Shown piece after piece: positions 9,836-18,924 of a DNA stretch of 64,000 nucleotides. A program made the translations under genes and the position numbers. Every line of letters starts with the position of its first letter. Within the stretch, counting starts at the first letter, position 1. The notes under the pieces are model-generated. The model saw only the letters and a program-made list of their open reading frames with translations, did no database searches and was not told the DNA's origin. Source of the DNA: Flavobacterium chungbukense (lineage in GTDB: Bacteria > Bacteroidota > Bacteroidia > Flavobacteriales > Flavobacteriaceae); NCBI RefSeq assembly GCF_020805785.1, contig NZ_JAJGZV010000002.1:806001-870000 (forward strand), read 5' to 3'.

Positions 9836-11080
9836 ATGACTTTCCAAAATCCAAAACAATTCTTTCTTGATCTTCCTAAATGGATTCTTATCTGTGCCTT
9901 AATTGGTATTCTTTCTGGATCTGCTTCTGCATTTTTTTTAGTTTCTTTAGAATGGGTTACTCAATTTAGAATTCAGCACGATTGGATTATCTGGCTTTTG
10001 CCTTTCGGCGGATTTTTGGTTGGTTTGAGTTATTATTATTGGGGAGAATCTGTATCAAAAGGAAATAATTTACTTTTAGAAGAATATGAAAATCCTAAGA
10101 AAGTGATTCCTTTTAAAATGGCTCCTTTAGTTCTTTTAGGAACGTTACTTACACACTTATTTGGAGGATCTGCTGGCCGAGAAGGAACTGCAGTACAAAT
10201 GGGCGGCGCAATTGCAGATCAATTCACCAGACTTTTCAAACTCGAAAACTCTGAACGTAAAATTTTAATTATTCTTGGAATCAGTGCAGGTTTTGCTTCT
10301 GTTTTCGGAACGCCTTTGGCAGGTGCCATTTTTGCTTTGGAAGTTTTATACTTCAGTAAAATCAATTTAAAAAGCATCTTAATTTCTTTTCTAGTGGCTT
10401 ACGCAGCTTATTTTACAGTAGAATTCTGGGAAATAAAACATACACATTATAGCATTCCCGTAATTCCTGAAGTTAGTTTAAAAAATATCATTTTTACCAT
10501 AATTGTTGGTATTCTTTCGGGTTTTGCTGCTTTATTATTTGCAAGAAGCACTCATTTTTGGGGTTCTCTTTTTTCAAAAAACATTAAATATCCACCGCTT
10601 CGTCCCGTTATTGGCGGCGTGGTTTTAGCTATTGCAATTGCTGGTTTTGGTTTTACAAAATTCTCAGGATTAGGAGTTCCTGTAATAGTTGAAGCTTTTT
10701 CAACTCCAAACGAATGGTACGATTTTTTGCTAAAAATACTATTTACAGGATTTACTTTAGGAGCTGGTTTTAAAGGTGGCGAAGTAACTCCATTATTTTT
10801 TGTTGGTGCTACTTTAGGAAGTGCTTTATCGACTGTAATTCCGATGCCAATTGCACTTTTAGCCGGAATCGGATTTGTTGCTGTTTTTTCTGGCGCAACC
10901 CACACTCCTATTGCCTGCACTATTATGGGAATGGAATTATTCGGAATTGCTCCTGGAATTTTTATTGCTATCGCCTGTACAATCGCTTATTTCTCTTCTG
11001 GTTCTGTTGGAATTTATAAATCTCAAATTGTAAAAGGCGCTAAATATAAATTATACCAGAGATTAAATCCCAATTTTTAA
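9836..11080 (+). CDS. CLC-family antiporter, possibly fluoride type (EriC-F)
   Basis: 414 aa, polytopic. The CLC core is clear: GSAGREGTAVQMGGAIADQ holds the gating Glu, then FASVFGTPLAGAIFALE, and GAGFKGGEVTPLFFVGATLG. The Cl-coordinating GSGIP motif of ordinary CLCs is absent; the matching stretch reads SKGNNLLLEEYENP. Thr replaces Pro in the GREG(P/T) motif. Both changes are what I recall for CLC-F fluoride/proton antiporters. A chloride channel or transporter is the alternative. No fluoride riboswitch was found upstream; the upstream DNA is a dispersed repeat. Confidence 0.8.
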   Translation: MTFQNPKQFFLDLPKWILICALIGILSGSASAFFLVSLEWVTQFRIQHDWIIWLLPFGGFLVGLSYYYWGESVSKGNNLLLEEYENPKKVIPFKMAPLVLLGTLLTHLFGGSAGREGTAVQMGGAIADQFTRLFKLENSERKILIILGISAGFASVFGTPLAGAIFALEVLYFSKINLKSILISFLVAYAAYFTVEFWEIKHTHYSIPVIPEVSLKNIIFTIIVGILSGFAALLFARSTHFWGSLFSKNIKYPPLRPVIGGVVLAIAIAGFGFTKFSGLGVPVIVEAFSTPNEWYDFLLKILFTGFTLGAGFKGGEVTPLFFVGATLGSALSTVIPMPIALLAGIGFVAVFSGATHTPIACTIMGMELFGIAPGIFIAIACTIAYFSSGSVGIYKSQIVKGAKYKLYQRLNPNF

Positions 11081-11087
11081 AATCCTA

Positions 11088-11162
11088 AATTCCAAACTAA
11101 ACTGAGAACTGTGACTGAACACTAAAACCTGAACACTGAATACTGCCACTTGAATACTAAAA
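11088..11162. repeat. Short-period repeat with CTGAACACT-like units
   Basis: About 75 bp made of imperfect 8-9 bp words such as ACTGAACACT, CCTGAACACTG and AATACTG. It lies directly between two co-oriented genes. Same style as the other 7-8 bp periodic tracts in the window. Confidence 0.65.
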
Positions 11163-11204
11163 TTATTTTCAGCATTACATTAAAAAAATGTAAATTCGCA
11201 CACT

Positions 11205-12209
11205 ATGAAAATACAAGACATTCAAGCGATTCAATTGTTACTCGCAAGCCCAAAGAAAATTGCCATTATTCCGCATAGAGGACCAGATGGTGACGCAATG
11301 GGATCAACATTAGGTTTGTACCATTTTTTAATTAAAAATAATCATCAGGCAACAGTAATTGCTCCTAATGATTTTCCTAATTTTTTAGCGTGGCTTCCAG
11401 GATCAGAAACCGTAAAAATCTTCGAAAAAGAAACTGAGATTTCTACACAGATTTTAGAAGAAGCCGATATTATTTTTACGCTTGATTTTAATGCTTTTCA
11501 TCGCACTGGTGAAATGGAACATACTTTAGCGAAGCTGAAAGCAACTTTCATCATGATCGATCATCATCAAAAACCTGATGATTATGCCACTTACATGTAT
11601 TCTGATACAGCTTATGGCTCTACTTGCGAAATGGTTTATAATTTCATCAATTTCTTAAATAAAAGAGAAGATATAGATAAAACTATCGCTACGTGTATTT
11701 ATACTGGAATTTTAACCGATTCAGGTTCATTCCGTTTTCCTGGAACAACCGGAAACACTCACAGAATTATTGCAGAATTAATTGACTTAGGAGTTGAAAA
11801 TACGCAGATTCCGGTATTGTTATTCGACAACAGTTCTTTCAGCAGATTACAGCTTTTAGGCCGTGCTTTGCAAAATATGAAGATCTTCGAGGAACATAAA
11901 ACTTCTTATATGACGTTAACACAAGAGGAACTAGATTCTTTTAATTATGTTAAAGGTGATACAGAAGGAATTGTTAATTATGGATTAAGTATAAAAGATA
12001 TTCTTTTTACTGCTATTTTTATCGAAAATAAAGACGAAGGAATTATCAAGATTTCTTTCCGTTCTCAAGGTGGTTTTGATGTGAATCAATTTGCGAGAGA
12101 TCATTTTAATGGAGGCGGACACAGCAATGCAGCTGGTGGAAGATCAGAAATTTCGATGGAAGAAACAGTTCAAAAATTTGAAGATTTAGTAAAAAAACTA
12201 ACCTTATAG
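11205..12209 (+). CDS. nrnA: DHH phosphoesterase, NrnA-like nanoRNase/pAp phosphatase
   Basis: 334 aa. DHH domain motifs: HRGPDGDAMGST (metal ligands), LDFNAFHRTGEM, and IDHHQKPDD (the DHH signature). The DHHA1 C-terminal domain ends with GGGHSNAAGGRSE, which binds substrate. NrnA enzymes degrade 2-5 nt RNA and can remove the 3'-phosphate of pAp. It is the first gene of an operon with gldI (8-bp gap) and two peptidyl-prolyl isomerases. A near-consensus -7 box (TAAATTCG, 11191-11198) lies only 6 bp before the ATG. Confidence 0.88.
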   Translation: MKIQDIQAIQLLLASPKKIAIIPHRGPDGDAMGSTLGLYHFLIKNNHQATVIAPNDFPNFLAWLPGSETVKIFEKETEISTQILEEADIIFTLDFNAFHRTGEMEHTLAKLKATFIMIDHHQKPDDYATYMYSDTAYGSTCEMVYNFINFLNKREDIDKTIATCIYTGILTDSGSFRFPGTTGNTHRIIAELIDLGVENTQIPVLLFDNSSFSRLQLLGRALQNMKIFEEHKTSYMTLTQEELDSFNYVKGDTEGIVNYGLSIKDILFTAIFIENKDEGIIKISFRSQGGFDVNQFARDHFNGGGHSNAAGGRSEISMEETVQKFEDLVKKLTL

Positions 12210-12217
12210 CCCAATCA

Positions 12218-12868
12218 ATGAATAACCTAAAATTGAGTATTTACAGTTTGCTTTTTGCTGCTTTATTAATCAGCTGTAAGCATCATGAAGAAGCCAGAAG
12301 ACCTATTTCTAGCGCTTCAGGAACATTCATGAAAAAATCAGCAGATCGAAATAAAAAATTAGTGGCTAGCGAAGAAGACATCATTAAAAAAATAATTAAA
12401 ACCAATCCGAAAGTAAAGTATTACGCTACTCCAAAAGGATATTGGTTTAATTATGAAGAACGAAATACTACTGAAACTGCTGCGCCGAGAAAAGGAGATA
12501 TTGCATACTTCAACATGGAAGTAAAAGATCTTGAAGGCAAAATTATTTATTCTGAATCTGACCTTGGTCCGCAAACTTATTATGTAGACAAACAAGATAT
12601 CATGATGGGGCTTCGTGATGGAATTAAAAGAATGCACAAAAATGAAACGGTAACTTTTTTATTTCCTTCACACATGGCTTACGGTTATCATGGAGACAAT
12701 AAAAAAATCGGAACAAACGAACCTTTAATGGTAACTGTCACATTGAGAAATTTTGTTCCAGATCCAGCAGCTCAAACTGCGGCAGCACAAGCTCCAAAAA
12801 CAACAACACCAAAACCTGCAGCTTCAAAACCAGTTGCACCAGCTAAAAAAGACACATTAACTCCATAA
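12218..12868 (+). CDS. gldI: Gliding motility lipoprotein GldI (FKBP-type peptidyl-prolyl isomerase)
   Basis: 216 aa. Lipoprotein signal with lipobox LLISC near residue 20. The FKBP domain lies at about residues 85-185 (PRKGDIAYFNMEVKDLEGK, MMGLRDGIKRMHKNETVTF, FPSHMAYGYHGD). The C-terminal tail is rich in Ala, Pro, Thr and Lys. In F. johnsoniae GldI is one of the lipoproteins needed for gliding, and the motility machinery is bound up with type IX secretion; it is thought to help envelope proteins fold. It sits second in an operon with two more isomerase genes. Confidence 0.9.
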   Translation: MNNLKLSIYSLLFAALLISCKHHEEARRPISSASGTFMKKSADRNKKLVASEEDIIKKIIKTNPKVKYYATPKGYWFNYEERNTTETAAPRKGDIAYFNMEVKDLEGKIIYSESDLGPQTYYVDKQDIMMGLRDGIKRMHKNETVTFLFPSHMAYGYHGDNKKIGTNEPLMVTVTLRNFVPDPAAQTAAAQAPKTTTPKPAASKPVAPAKKDTLTP

Positions 12869-12884
12869 AAAACAATATCTTAAA

Positions 12885-13961
12885 ATGAAAAAGATTATTT
12901 TATTATTACTAATAGCCGTTAGCTCATTTTATTCTTGTAAAGACGATCACAGTAATTTACCAGATGGTTTATATGCCGATATCGAAACAAACAAAGGTCA
13001 TATCATTGTAGAACTTGACTATAAAAAAGCTCCTATTACAGTTGCAAACTTTGTTACTTTAGCTGAAGGCAAAAGTGAATTTGTAACACACGAAAATCTA
13101 AAAAAGAAGCCTTTTTTTGATGGTTTAAAATTCCACAGAGTTATTGAAAATTTCATGATTCAAACTGGTGATCCTTTAGGAACAGGTTCTGGAGATACAG
13201 GCTATAAATTTAAAGATGAATTTTCCGATCTAAAATTTGATAAAGCTGGAGTTTTAGCAATGGCTAATAACGGACCTGGAACAAACAGTAGCCAATTTTT
13301 TATCACACACGTTGAAACTCCTTGGTTAGACAATAAACATACTATCTTCGGACACGTCGTGGATGCAAAAACACAAGAAGTAGTAAATAAAGTAGTTCAA
13401 GGCGATAATATTGTTGCTGTAACCATCATCAGAAACGGTGAAGCAGCAAAGAAATTTGACGCTGTAAAAGTATTCCACGATTATTTTGCTGACATTTCAA
13501 AAGAGCAGTTAAAAGCAGCAGCAGTTCAAAAAGAAAAAGTGGCTTCTTATGCTGCTTTAAAAGCAACAGCAACTAAAACAACAAGCGGTTTAGCATTTGC
13601 AATTACTGAAAAAGGTTCTGGTAAAAAACCTGCAGCAGGAAGTCAAATATATGTTCACTACGCTGGTTTTCTTGAAGATGGAACTTTATTTGATACAAGT
13701 ATAGAAGATGTCGCAAAACAATTCGGAAAATTTGATGCTGCAAGAGCAGCACAAAATGGATATCAACCAATTCCTTTTAAAGTTGGAAGCAAAGAAGGTT
13801 TAATTCCAGGTTTTATTGAAGGAATTGAGCAACTTTCATTAGGAGACAAAGCAGTTATTTTCATTCCATCTCATTTGGCTTATGGAGAAACTGGAGCTGG
13901 AGGAGTAATTCCGCCAAATGCAAATATCATTTTTGAAATCCAAATTACAGAGAAACCATAA
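12885..13961 (+). CDS. Lipoprotein with fused cyclophilin and FKBP domains
   Basis: 358 aa with a lipobox (FYSCKDD). A cyclophilin domain spans about residues 28-195 (KKAPITVANFVTLAEGK, FDGLKFHRVIENFMIQTGDP, GVLAMANNGPGTNSSQFFIT). An FKBP domain spans about 235-357 (GSQIYVHYAGFLEDGTLFDT, IPGFIEGIEQLSLGDKAVIF, GAGGVIPPNANIIFEI). Two unrelated prolyl isomerase folds are therefore joined in one periplasmic protein. Cyclophilin active-site residues (Arg in FHRVI, QFF) and the FKBP pocket are present. It lies 16 bp after gldI and is a paralogue of the next gene. Confidence 0.9.
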   Translation: MKKIILLLLIAVSSFYSCKDDHSNLPDGLYADIETNKGHIIVELDYKKAPITVANFVTLAEGKSEFVTHENLKKKPFFDGLKFHRVIENFMIQTGDPLGTGSGDTGYKFKDEFSDLKFDKAGVLAMANNGPGTNSSQFFITHVETPWLDNKHTIFGHVVDAKTQEVVNKVVQGDNIVAVTIIRNGEAAKKFDAVKVFHDYFADISKEQLKAAAVQKEKVASYAALKATATKTTSGLAFAITEKGSGKKPAAGSQIYVHYAGFLEDGTLFDTSIEDVAKQFGKFDAARAAQNGYQPIPFKVGSKEGLIPGFIEGIEQLSLGDKAVIFIPSHLAYGETGAGGVIPPNANIIFEIQITEKP

Positions 13962-13992
13962 AAAGTAACTCACAGACTTAAATATCAAAGTA

Positions 13993-15132
13993 ATGAAGTT
14001 TAAATTCTTATTTTTATTTTGCTTGGCAATAGTAAATATTCAAGCACAAACTAAAAAACCTGCAGCTAAACCTGCGGCAAAAGCAAAAACGACGACGACG
14101 GCAAAACCTGCAGCAAAACCAAATCCAGGAGACGGAATTTTTGCAACAATTTCTACTACCAAAGGAGATATTGTTCTTTCTTTAGAATATGTAAAAGCTC
14201 CTGTAACTGTGGCAAATTTCATCTCTTTAGCTGAAGGGAAAAATCCTTTTGTGAAAGCAGAAAAACTGAAAGGAAAGCCATTTTATGATGGTTTAAAATT
14301 CCACAGAGTCATCAACGATTTTATGATTCAAGGAGGTGATCCAGACGGAAATGGTTCTGGAGGTCCAGGATATTCTTTTAAAGACGAATTTGTTCCAGAA
14401 TTGAAATTTGAAAAAGGCGGCGTTTTAGCCATGGCAAATTCTGGCCCTGCAACAAACGGAAGCCAATTTTTTATTACGCACAAAGATACTCCTTGGTTAA
14501 ATGGGAAACATACTATTTTTGGACATGTAGTTTCTGGTATGGACAATGTGAATAAAATTGTTCAGGATGATATTATTACTAAAATTACAATTACTCGCAA
14601 AGGAGCTGCCGCTAAAAAATTTGATGCAGTAAAAGTTTTCAATGACGAGATGAAAAAAGGAGAATTGCAAAAAGAAGAAGCTAAAAAAGTCGTAGCAACT
14701 AAACAAGCTTACTTCGCAGCAACAAAAGCAAAAGCCACTACAACTGCATCTGGTTTAAAGTATGTTATTACAAAAAAAGGAACTGGAATTAAAGGCGCTG
14801 AAGGATCAAATATTTATTTCCATTATGCAGGATACTTTGAAGACGGTAATTTATTTGACAGTAGTATGGCAAGCGTAGCGAAAACTTATGGAAAGTATGA
14901 TGCAAACCGAGATGCTCAAGGCGGTTACAAAGCTTTTCCTTTTGAAGTTGGTAAAAAAGACGGTATGATTCCTGGTTTTATTGAAGCTCTTGATATGATG
15001 ACAGACGGAGAAAAAGCAATCTTCTTCCTTCCTTCTAATTTAGCTTATGGAGAAAAAGGTGCCGGAGGAGTTATTCCACCAAATGCTACTTTGATTTTTG
15101 AAATCGAAACCTATCAAAATCAGCCTAATTAA
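13993..15132 (+). CDS. Exported protein with fused cyclophilin and FKBP domains
   Basis: 379 aa. It has a cleavable signal peptide (ending NIQAQT) rather than a lipobox, then an Ala/Lys/Pro-rich linker to about residue 45. The cyclophilin domain runs to about residue 205 (FYDGLKFHRVINDFMIQGGD, MANSGPATNGSQFFIT) and the FKBP domain covers about 255-375 (GSNIYFHYAGYFEDGNLFDS, IPPNATLIFEIET). It is closely similar to its upstream neighbour and arose by tandem duplication. The pair probably serves as a lipid-anchored and a soluble periplasmic foldase next to gldI. Confidence 0.9.
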   Translation: MKFKFLFLFCLAIVNIQAQTKKPAAKPAAKAKTTTTAKPAAKPNPGDGIFATISTTKGDIVLSLEYVKAPVTVANFISLAEGKNPFVKAEKLKGKPFYDGLKFHRVINDFMIQGGDPDGNGSGGPGYSFKDEFVPELKFEKGGVLAMANSGPATNGSQFFITHKDTPWLNGKHTIFGHVVSGMDNVNKIVQDDIITKITITRKGAAAKKFDAVKVFNDEMKKGELQKEEAKKVVATKQAYFAATKAKATTTASGLKYVITKKGTGIKGAEGSNIYFHYAGYFEDGNLFDSSMASVAKTYGKYDANRDAQGGYKAFPFEVGKKDGMIPGFIEALDMMTDGEKAIFFLPSNLAYGEKGAGGVIPPNATLIFEIETYQNQPN

Positions 15133-15163
15133 TTAAATAAGAGAATATTTATTCTTTATTCAT

Positions 15164-15197
15164 AAAAAACCATCAGAATTATTTTTGATGGTTTTTT
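15164..15197 (+). terminator. Terminator of the nrnA-gldI-PPIase operon
   Basis: Arms AAAAAACCATCA and TGATGGTTTTTT, 31 bp after the last stop codon. Confidence 0.85.
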
Positions 15198-15316
15198 CTT
15201 TTTATATGAAGTTCTACTTTTTAAAGAATTCTTATTTCAAGACTTTAAAAATCAGCTTTATTGCCATTAAATCATTATTCTCAACATAGTGCTATAAAAT
15301 CCTAAACAAAATAGCT

Positions 15317-15324
15317 TACCTTTG
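15317..15324 (+). promoter_or_regulatory. Promoter -7 box of the EamA gene
   Basis: TACCTTTG matches the Bacteroidota consensus TAnnTTTG, 30 bp before the start codon. Confidence 0.6.
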
Positions 15325-15354
15325 CCGGCTTGAATTTTTAAAATTAGATAAATT

Positions 15355-16254
15355 ATGATGTCTCAAAACAATGTATTAAAAGGTGTTTTTCTGGTTGCTT
15401 TAGGTGCAACAACATACGGAATGTTGGCCACTTTTGTAAAAATGGCTTACTGTGAAGGATACACTACTGCAGAAGTTACAACCTCTCAATTTATCTACGG
15501 AATTACTGGTATTCTTTTAATTAATCTTTTTCAGAGAATTAAAAATAAAAATCAGGCGGTTAAAGCGACTCCTAAAAACATCTTTAGTTTAATGCTTGCT
15601 GGAACTTCTTTAGGAATGACCAGTTTATTTTATTATCTGGCTGTAAAATACATTCCTGTTTCTATTGGAATCGTTTTATTGATGCAAACTGTTTGGATGG
15701 GGGTTTTACTCGAAATGATTTTAGAAAAAAAATTACCTTCTAAACAAAAAGTAATTGCTGTTTTTATTGTTCTTTTCGGAACTGTTCTAGCAACAAACCT
15801 AATTAATAGTGACATCAAATTAGACTGGAGAGGTTTAGCTTGGGGAATTATGGCTGCTGCGTCTTTTACCACAACAATGTTTACTGCAAATCGTGTGGCA
15901 ACTGAGATTTCGTCTGCCCAAAGAAGTCTTTATATGCTTTTAGGAGGATCAATTATAGTTTTTTCTTTTGCATTTGTTACTCAAGTTACTCCTTTTAATC
16001 TTGAAATTTTCTTAAAATGGGGAATTGTATTGTCATTGTTCGGAACTATAATTCCGCCAATGTTAATGAATATAGGTTTTCCTCTTACAGGAATTGGATT
16101 AGGAAGCATTGTTTCTGCTCTAGAATTGCCTGTTTCTGTAATGATGGCTTATATTTTATTAAACGAGAAAGTAATCTTTTCTCAATGGGTTGGTATCGTA
16201 TTAATTATTCTTGCCATAATTATTATGAATGTAAATTTTAAGTCAAAAAAATAG
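15355..16254 (+). CDS. EamA/DMT-family transporter
   Basis: 299 aa, about ten hydrophobic segments arranged as two EamA halves (roughly residues 8-140 and 155-295). Typical motifs include GATTYGMLATFVKMAY at the start, SLFYYLAVKYIPVSIGIVLL, and in the second half SALELPVSVMMAYILLNEK. The family moves amino acids, nucleosides or other metabolites outward across the inner membrane; the substrate cannot be told. Two adjacent ATG codons open the frame, at 15355 and 15358. Confidence 0.88.
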   Translation: MMSQNNVLKGVFLVALGATTYGMLATFVKMAYCEGYTTAEVTTSQFIYGITGILLINLFQRIKNKNQAVKATPKNIFSLMLAGTSLGMTSLFYYLAVKYIPVSIGIVLLMQTVWMGVLLEMILEKKLPSKQKVIAVFIVLFGTVLATNLINSDIKLDWRGLAWGIMAAASFTTTMFTANRVATEISSAQRSLYMLLGGSIIVFSFAFVTQVTPFNLEIFLKWGIVLSLFGTIIPPMLMNIGFPLTGIGLGSIVSALELPVSVMMAYILLNEKVIFSQWVGIVLIILAIIIMNVNFKSKK

Positions 16255-16341
16255 TTCAAAATAAGCATTTTAAAAAAAAGCACTTCTGTAATGCAATAAT
16301 TGTTAATTTTTTTATAAATTCGTGATAAACAATACAATATC

Positions 16342-16698
16342 ATGACTTTACCTTGGCATTTATATTTAATGGCGTTTTTATATATTCTTGCTGGTATTAA
16401 TCATTTTAGAAAACCTGGAATGTACATTAGAATCATTCCGCCAGTATTTAAAAACCCAGAATTAATAAATATTTTGAGTGGAGCTGCTGAAATAATTTTA
16501 GGTCTGCTCCTTATTTTACCTGCCACAACAACTTTCGCCGCCTGGGGAATTATAGTCTTACTTATCGCTATTTTTCCTGCAAATATCTACATGTTTCAAA
16601 ATAAAAAAGCAGGTTTTGGTTTACCAAGATGGATTTTATTTGTACGTTTGCCCTTACAAATTATTTTGATTTATTGGGCATCCCAATATATATTCTAA
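16342..16698 (+). CDS. DoxX-like small membrane protein
   Basis: 118 aa with four hydrophobic segments. It begins LPWHLYLMAFLYILAGINHF, followed by INILSGAAEIILGLLLILP and a C-terminal PLQIILIYWAS, which is the DoxX/MauE layout. The substrate or partner is unknown. It lies 28 bp upstream of aqpZ and is probably co-transcribed with it. Confidence 0.75.
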   Translation: MTLPWHLYLMAFLYILAGINHFRKPGMYIRIIPPVFKNPELINILSGAAEIILGLLLILPATTTFAAWGIIVLLIAIFPANIYMFQNKKAGFGLPRWILFVRLPLQIILIYWASQYIF

Positions 16699-16726
16699 CA
16701 TTAACCATTAATTAAATTATTTTATT

Positions 16727-17449
16727 ATGAAAAAATTATTTGCTGAGTTCTTCGGAACTTATTGGCTTGTTTTTGGGGGCTGCGGAAGTGCCATATTTGC
16801 TGCAGGTTATCCGGAATTAGGAATCGGATTTGCAGGTGTTGCCCTTGCATTTGGTTTAACAGTAGTGGCTATGGCTTATGCTGTTGGACACATTTCTGGT
16901 GGACATTTTAATCCTGCGGTTTCTTTTGGATTATGGGCAGGAGGAAAATTCCCGATTAAAGATCTTATTCCGTACATAATAGCTCAATGTATTGGAGCTA
17001 TAGCCGCAGCTGGTACATTATATACTATTGCTTCTGGAAAAGCTGGTTTCGTAATTGACAACACTAAAGCTGGAGCATTTGCTTCAAATGGTTTTGGAGC
17101 ATTTTCTCCAGACGGCTATTCTTTACAGGCTGCATTTATTGCAGAATTTGTTCTCACCCTGCTATTTATTTTAATCATTCTTGGTTCAACAGACAAATTT
17201 GCTAATAGTAATTTTTGCGGTATTGCAATTGGTTTAACATTGACTGTGATCCATTTAGTTAGTATTCCAATTACAAATACTTCTGTAAATCCAGCGAGAT
17301 CACTTTCTCAGGCAGTTTTTACAGGAGGCGAACCATTATCTCAGGTCTGGCTTTTCTGGGCAGCTCCAATTTTGGGTGCCATCGCAGGAGGATTTATTTA
17401 TAAAAATCTATTGCATCGAGAGGGTGAACCCGAAAAAATAGTATTATAA
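16727..17449 (+). CDS. aqpZ: Aquaporin Z
   Basis: 240 aa, six membrane helices. Both half-helix signatures are intact: [11 protein letters not shown] and TSVNPARSL. The aromatic/arginine filter residues of a water-specific channel are present: the His in [10 protein letters not shown] and the Arg after the second NPA. It conducts water across the inner membrane. It is preceded by the DoxX-like gene and followed by a strong terminator. Confidence 0.95.
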   Translation: MKKLFAEFFGTYWLVFGGCGSAIFAAGYPELGIGFAGVALAFGLTVVAMAYAVGHISGGHFNPAVSFGLWAGGKFPIKDLIPYIIAQCIGAIAAAGTLYTIASGKAGFVIDNTKAGAFASNGFGAFSPDGYSLQAAFIAEFVLTLLFILIILGSTDKFANSNFCGIAIGLTLTVIHLVSIPITNTSVNPARSLSQAVFTGGEPLSQVWLFWAAPILGAIAGGFIYKNLLHREGEPEKIVL

Positions 17450-17495
17450 AAATTAGGTCATAATAATTATAAATTAACCCATAATTTTATTTCGA

Positions 17496-17536
17496 AAGAG
17501 AAAATCAGATATATTTATATTTGATTTTCTCTTTTT
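17496..17536 (+). terminator. Terminator after aqpZ
   Basis: 12-bp stem AAGAGAAAATCA/TGATTTTCTCTT with a T-run. The right arm overlaps a TATATTTG (17516-17523) that could be the -7 box of the next gene. Confidence 0.8.
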
Positions 17537-17587
17537 CGTTGGAAAAAATCGACAAGAAAACGGTATTTCAACTCAAATATTTATATT

Positions 17588-18415
17588 ATGAACGAAATTA
17601 TTTCTTACTTCAGCACGATTCCATCTTCACACAGAAGCCTTATTCTTGTTGGCGGAATTACGATTTTCTGGTTAATAGAAAATTCTTTTCCTCTATTCAG
17701 AATGCAGTATAAAAAATGGCCTCACGCTGGAATAAATTTCTTCTTTACTTTCACCACAATTGTTGTCAATTTTATTTTGGCTTTCATTTTAATAAAAACA
17801 GCAAGCTGGACAACAGAAAATCATTTTGGAATTTTACAATGGCTGCCTGCAATGCCTGTTTGGCTTTACACCATAATTGGTCTATCACTATTGGATTTAA
17901 TTGGTGCTTATCTCGCACATTTCGTTCAGCATAAATTCAAATATCTATGGCAATTTCATTTAGTGCATCATACCGATACATGGATCGACACTACAACTGC
18001 CAATAGACACCATCCTGGCGAAAGCGTTATTCGATTTATTTTTACCACTTTAGGCGTTTTAATTGTTGGCTCTCCAATGTGGATGGTTTTCTTATATCAA
18101 TCCTTATCCGTTGTTGCTTCGCAATTCAATCATGCCAATATTTCGTTGCCGACAAAACTGGATATCTTTCTAAGTTATTTCATCGTTTCTCCTAACATGC
18201 ATAAAGTACATCATCATTATGTCCTGCCTTATACAGATAGCAATTATGGGAATATATTTTCGGTTTGGGACAGACTTTTCGGAACTTTTACCTATTTACC
18301 AAAAGATCAATTGATATATGGCGTTGATACACACATGAAGCCAGAAGAAAACAATAGGCTGAAGAATCTGTTAAAAATTCCATTTGAAAAATCACGATCC
18401 TTCAAAAACAGTTAA
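17588..18415 (+). CDS. Fatty acid hydroxylase / sterol desaturase family enzyme
   Basis: 275 aa, an integral membrane di-iron enzyme. About four hydrophobic helices carry the histidine clusters HFVQHKF, HLVHHTD, NRHHPGE and HKVHHHYVLPY that bind the iron pair. Family members use O2 to hydroxylate or desaturate lipid substrates; in Bacteroidota the substrate is usually unknown. A 65-bp leader separates the start from a TATATTTG box. Confidence 0.88.
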   Translation: MNEIISYFSTIPSSHRSLILVGGITIFWLIENSFPLFRMQYKKWPHAGINFFFTFTTIVVNFILAFILIKTASWTTENHFGILQWLPAMPVWLYTIIGLSLLDLIGAYLAHFVQHKFKYLWQFHLVHHTDTWIDTTTANRHHPGESVIRFIFTTLGVLIVGSPMWMVFLYQSLSVVASQFNHANISLPTKLDIFLSYFIVSPNMHKVHHHYVLPYTDSNYGNIFSVWDRLFGTFTYLPKDQLIYGVDTHMKPEENNRLKNLLKIPFEKSRSFKNS

Positions 18416-18536
18416 AAACATTAAAAAAAATATACTCTACCGAAACAACTTATTATTTTTTTTTTTAATATTGATACATAAATTGAGAATCAATCTATTA
18501 ATAATTAACACCCTATTTTGAATTAATTTTCACGTG

Positions 18537-18815
18537 ATGAAAAAGAGTAGCCGCAAAGAATTGACTTGGGAGCAAACTGAAAAACTTGTTTCGTTAGCTT
18601 TAGAAGAAAAAAATCCATTTGAAATTATAAAAAAAGAATTTGGATTAGCAGAAAAAGAAGTTCTGGAAATCATGAAAAAGAAGATGCCTCTTGAAAAATT
18701 TGAGATGTGGAAAAAGAAGGCAATCGCAAACAAACCAAAACCAAAACCAGTAAAAATAGATGATTTTGATGAAGATTTGGATGGAAAATACTATATAAAA
18801 AATAAACTAGACTAA
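18537..18815 (+). CDS. TIGR03643/DUF2805 family protein
   Basis: About 92 aa from ATG (a GTG directly before could also start). Short, basic and helical: KELTWEQTEKLVSLALEEK, FEIIKKEFGLAEKEVLEIMK, then KPKPKPVKIDDFDEDLDGKY. The first part looks like a small helix-turn-helix; a DNA-binding role is only a guess. It has its own terminator. Confidence 0.75.
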   Translation: MKKSSRKELTWEQTEKLVSLALEEKNPFEIIKKEFGLAEKEVLEIMKKKMPLEKFEMWKKKAIANKPKPKPVKIDDFDEDLDGKYYIKNKLD

Positions 18816-18822
18816 ACTTTTA

Positions 18823-18848
18823 AGCTCCTGTTTTCAGGAGTTTTTTTT
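18823..18848 (+). terminator. Terminator
   Basis: Hairpin GCTCCTG/CAGGAG followed by a T-run, directly after the DUF2805-type gene. Confidence 0.8.
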
Positions 18849-18924
18849 ATTTTAAATTTATTGTTATTTTTTAGTAACTTTTCGATAATTTTTGTGACAA
18901 ATACTATTAACTAAATATATACAA

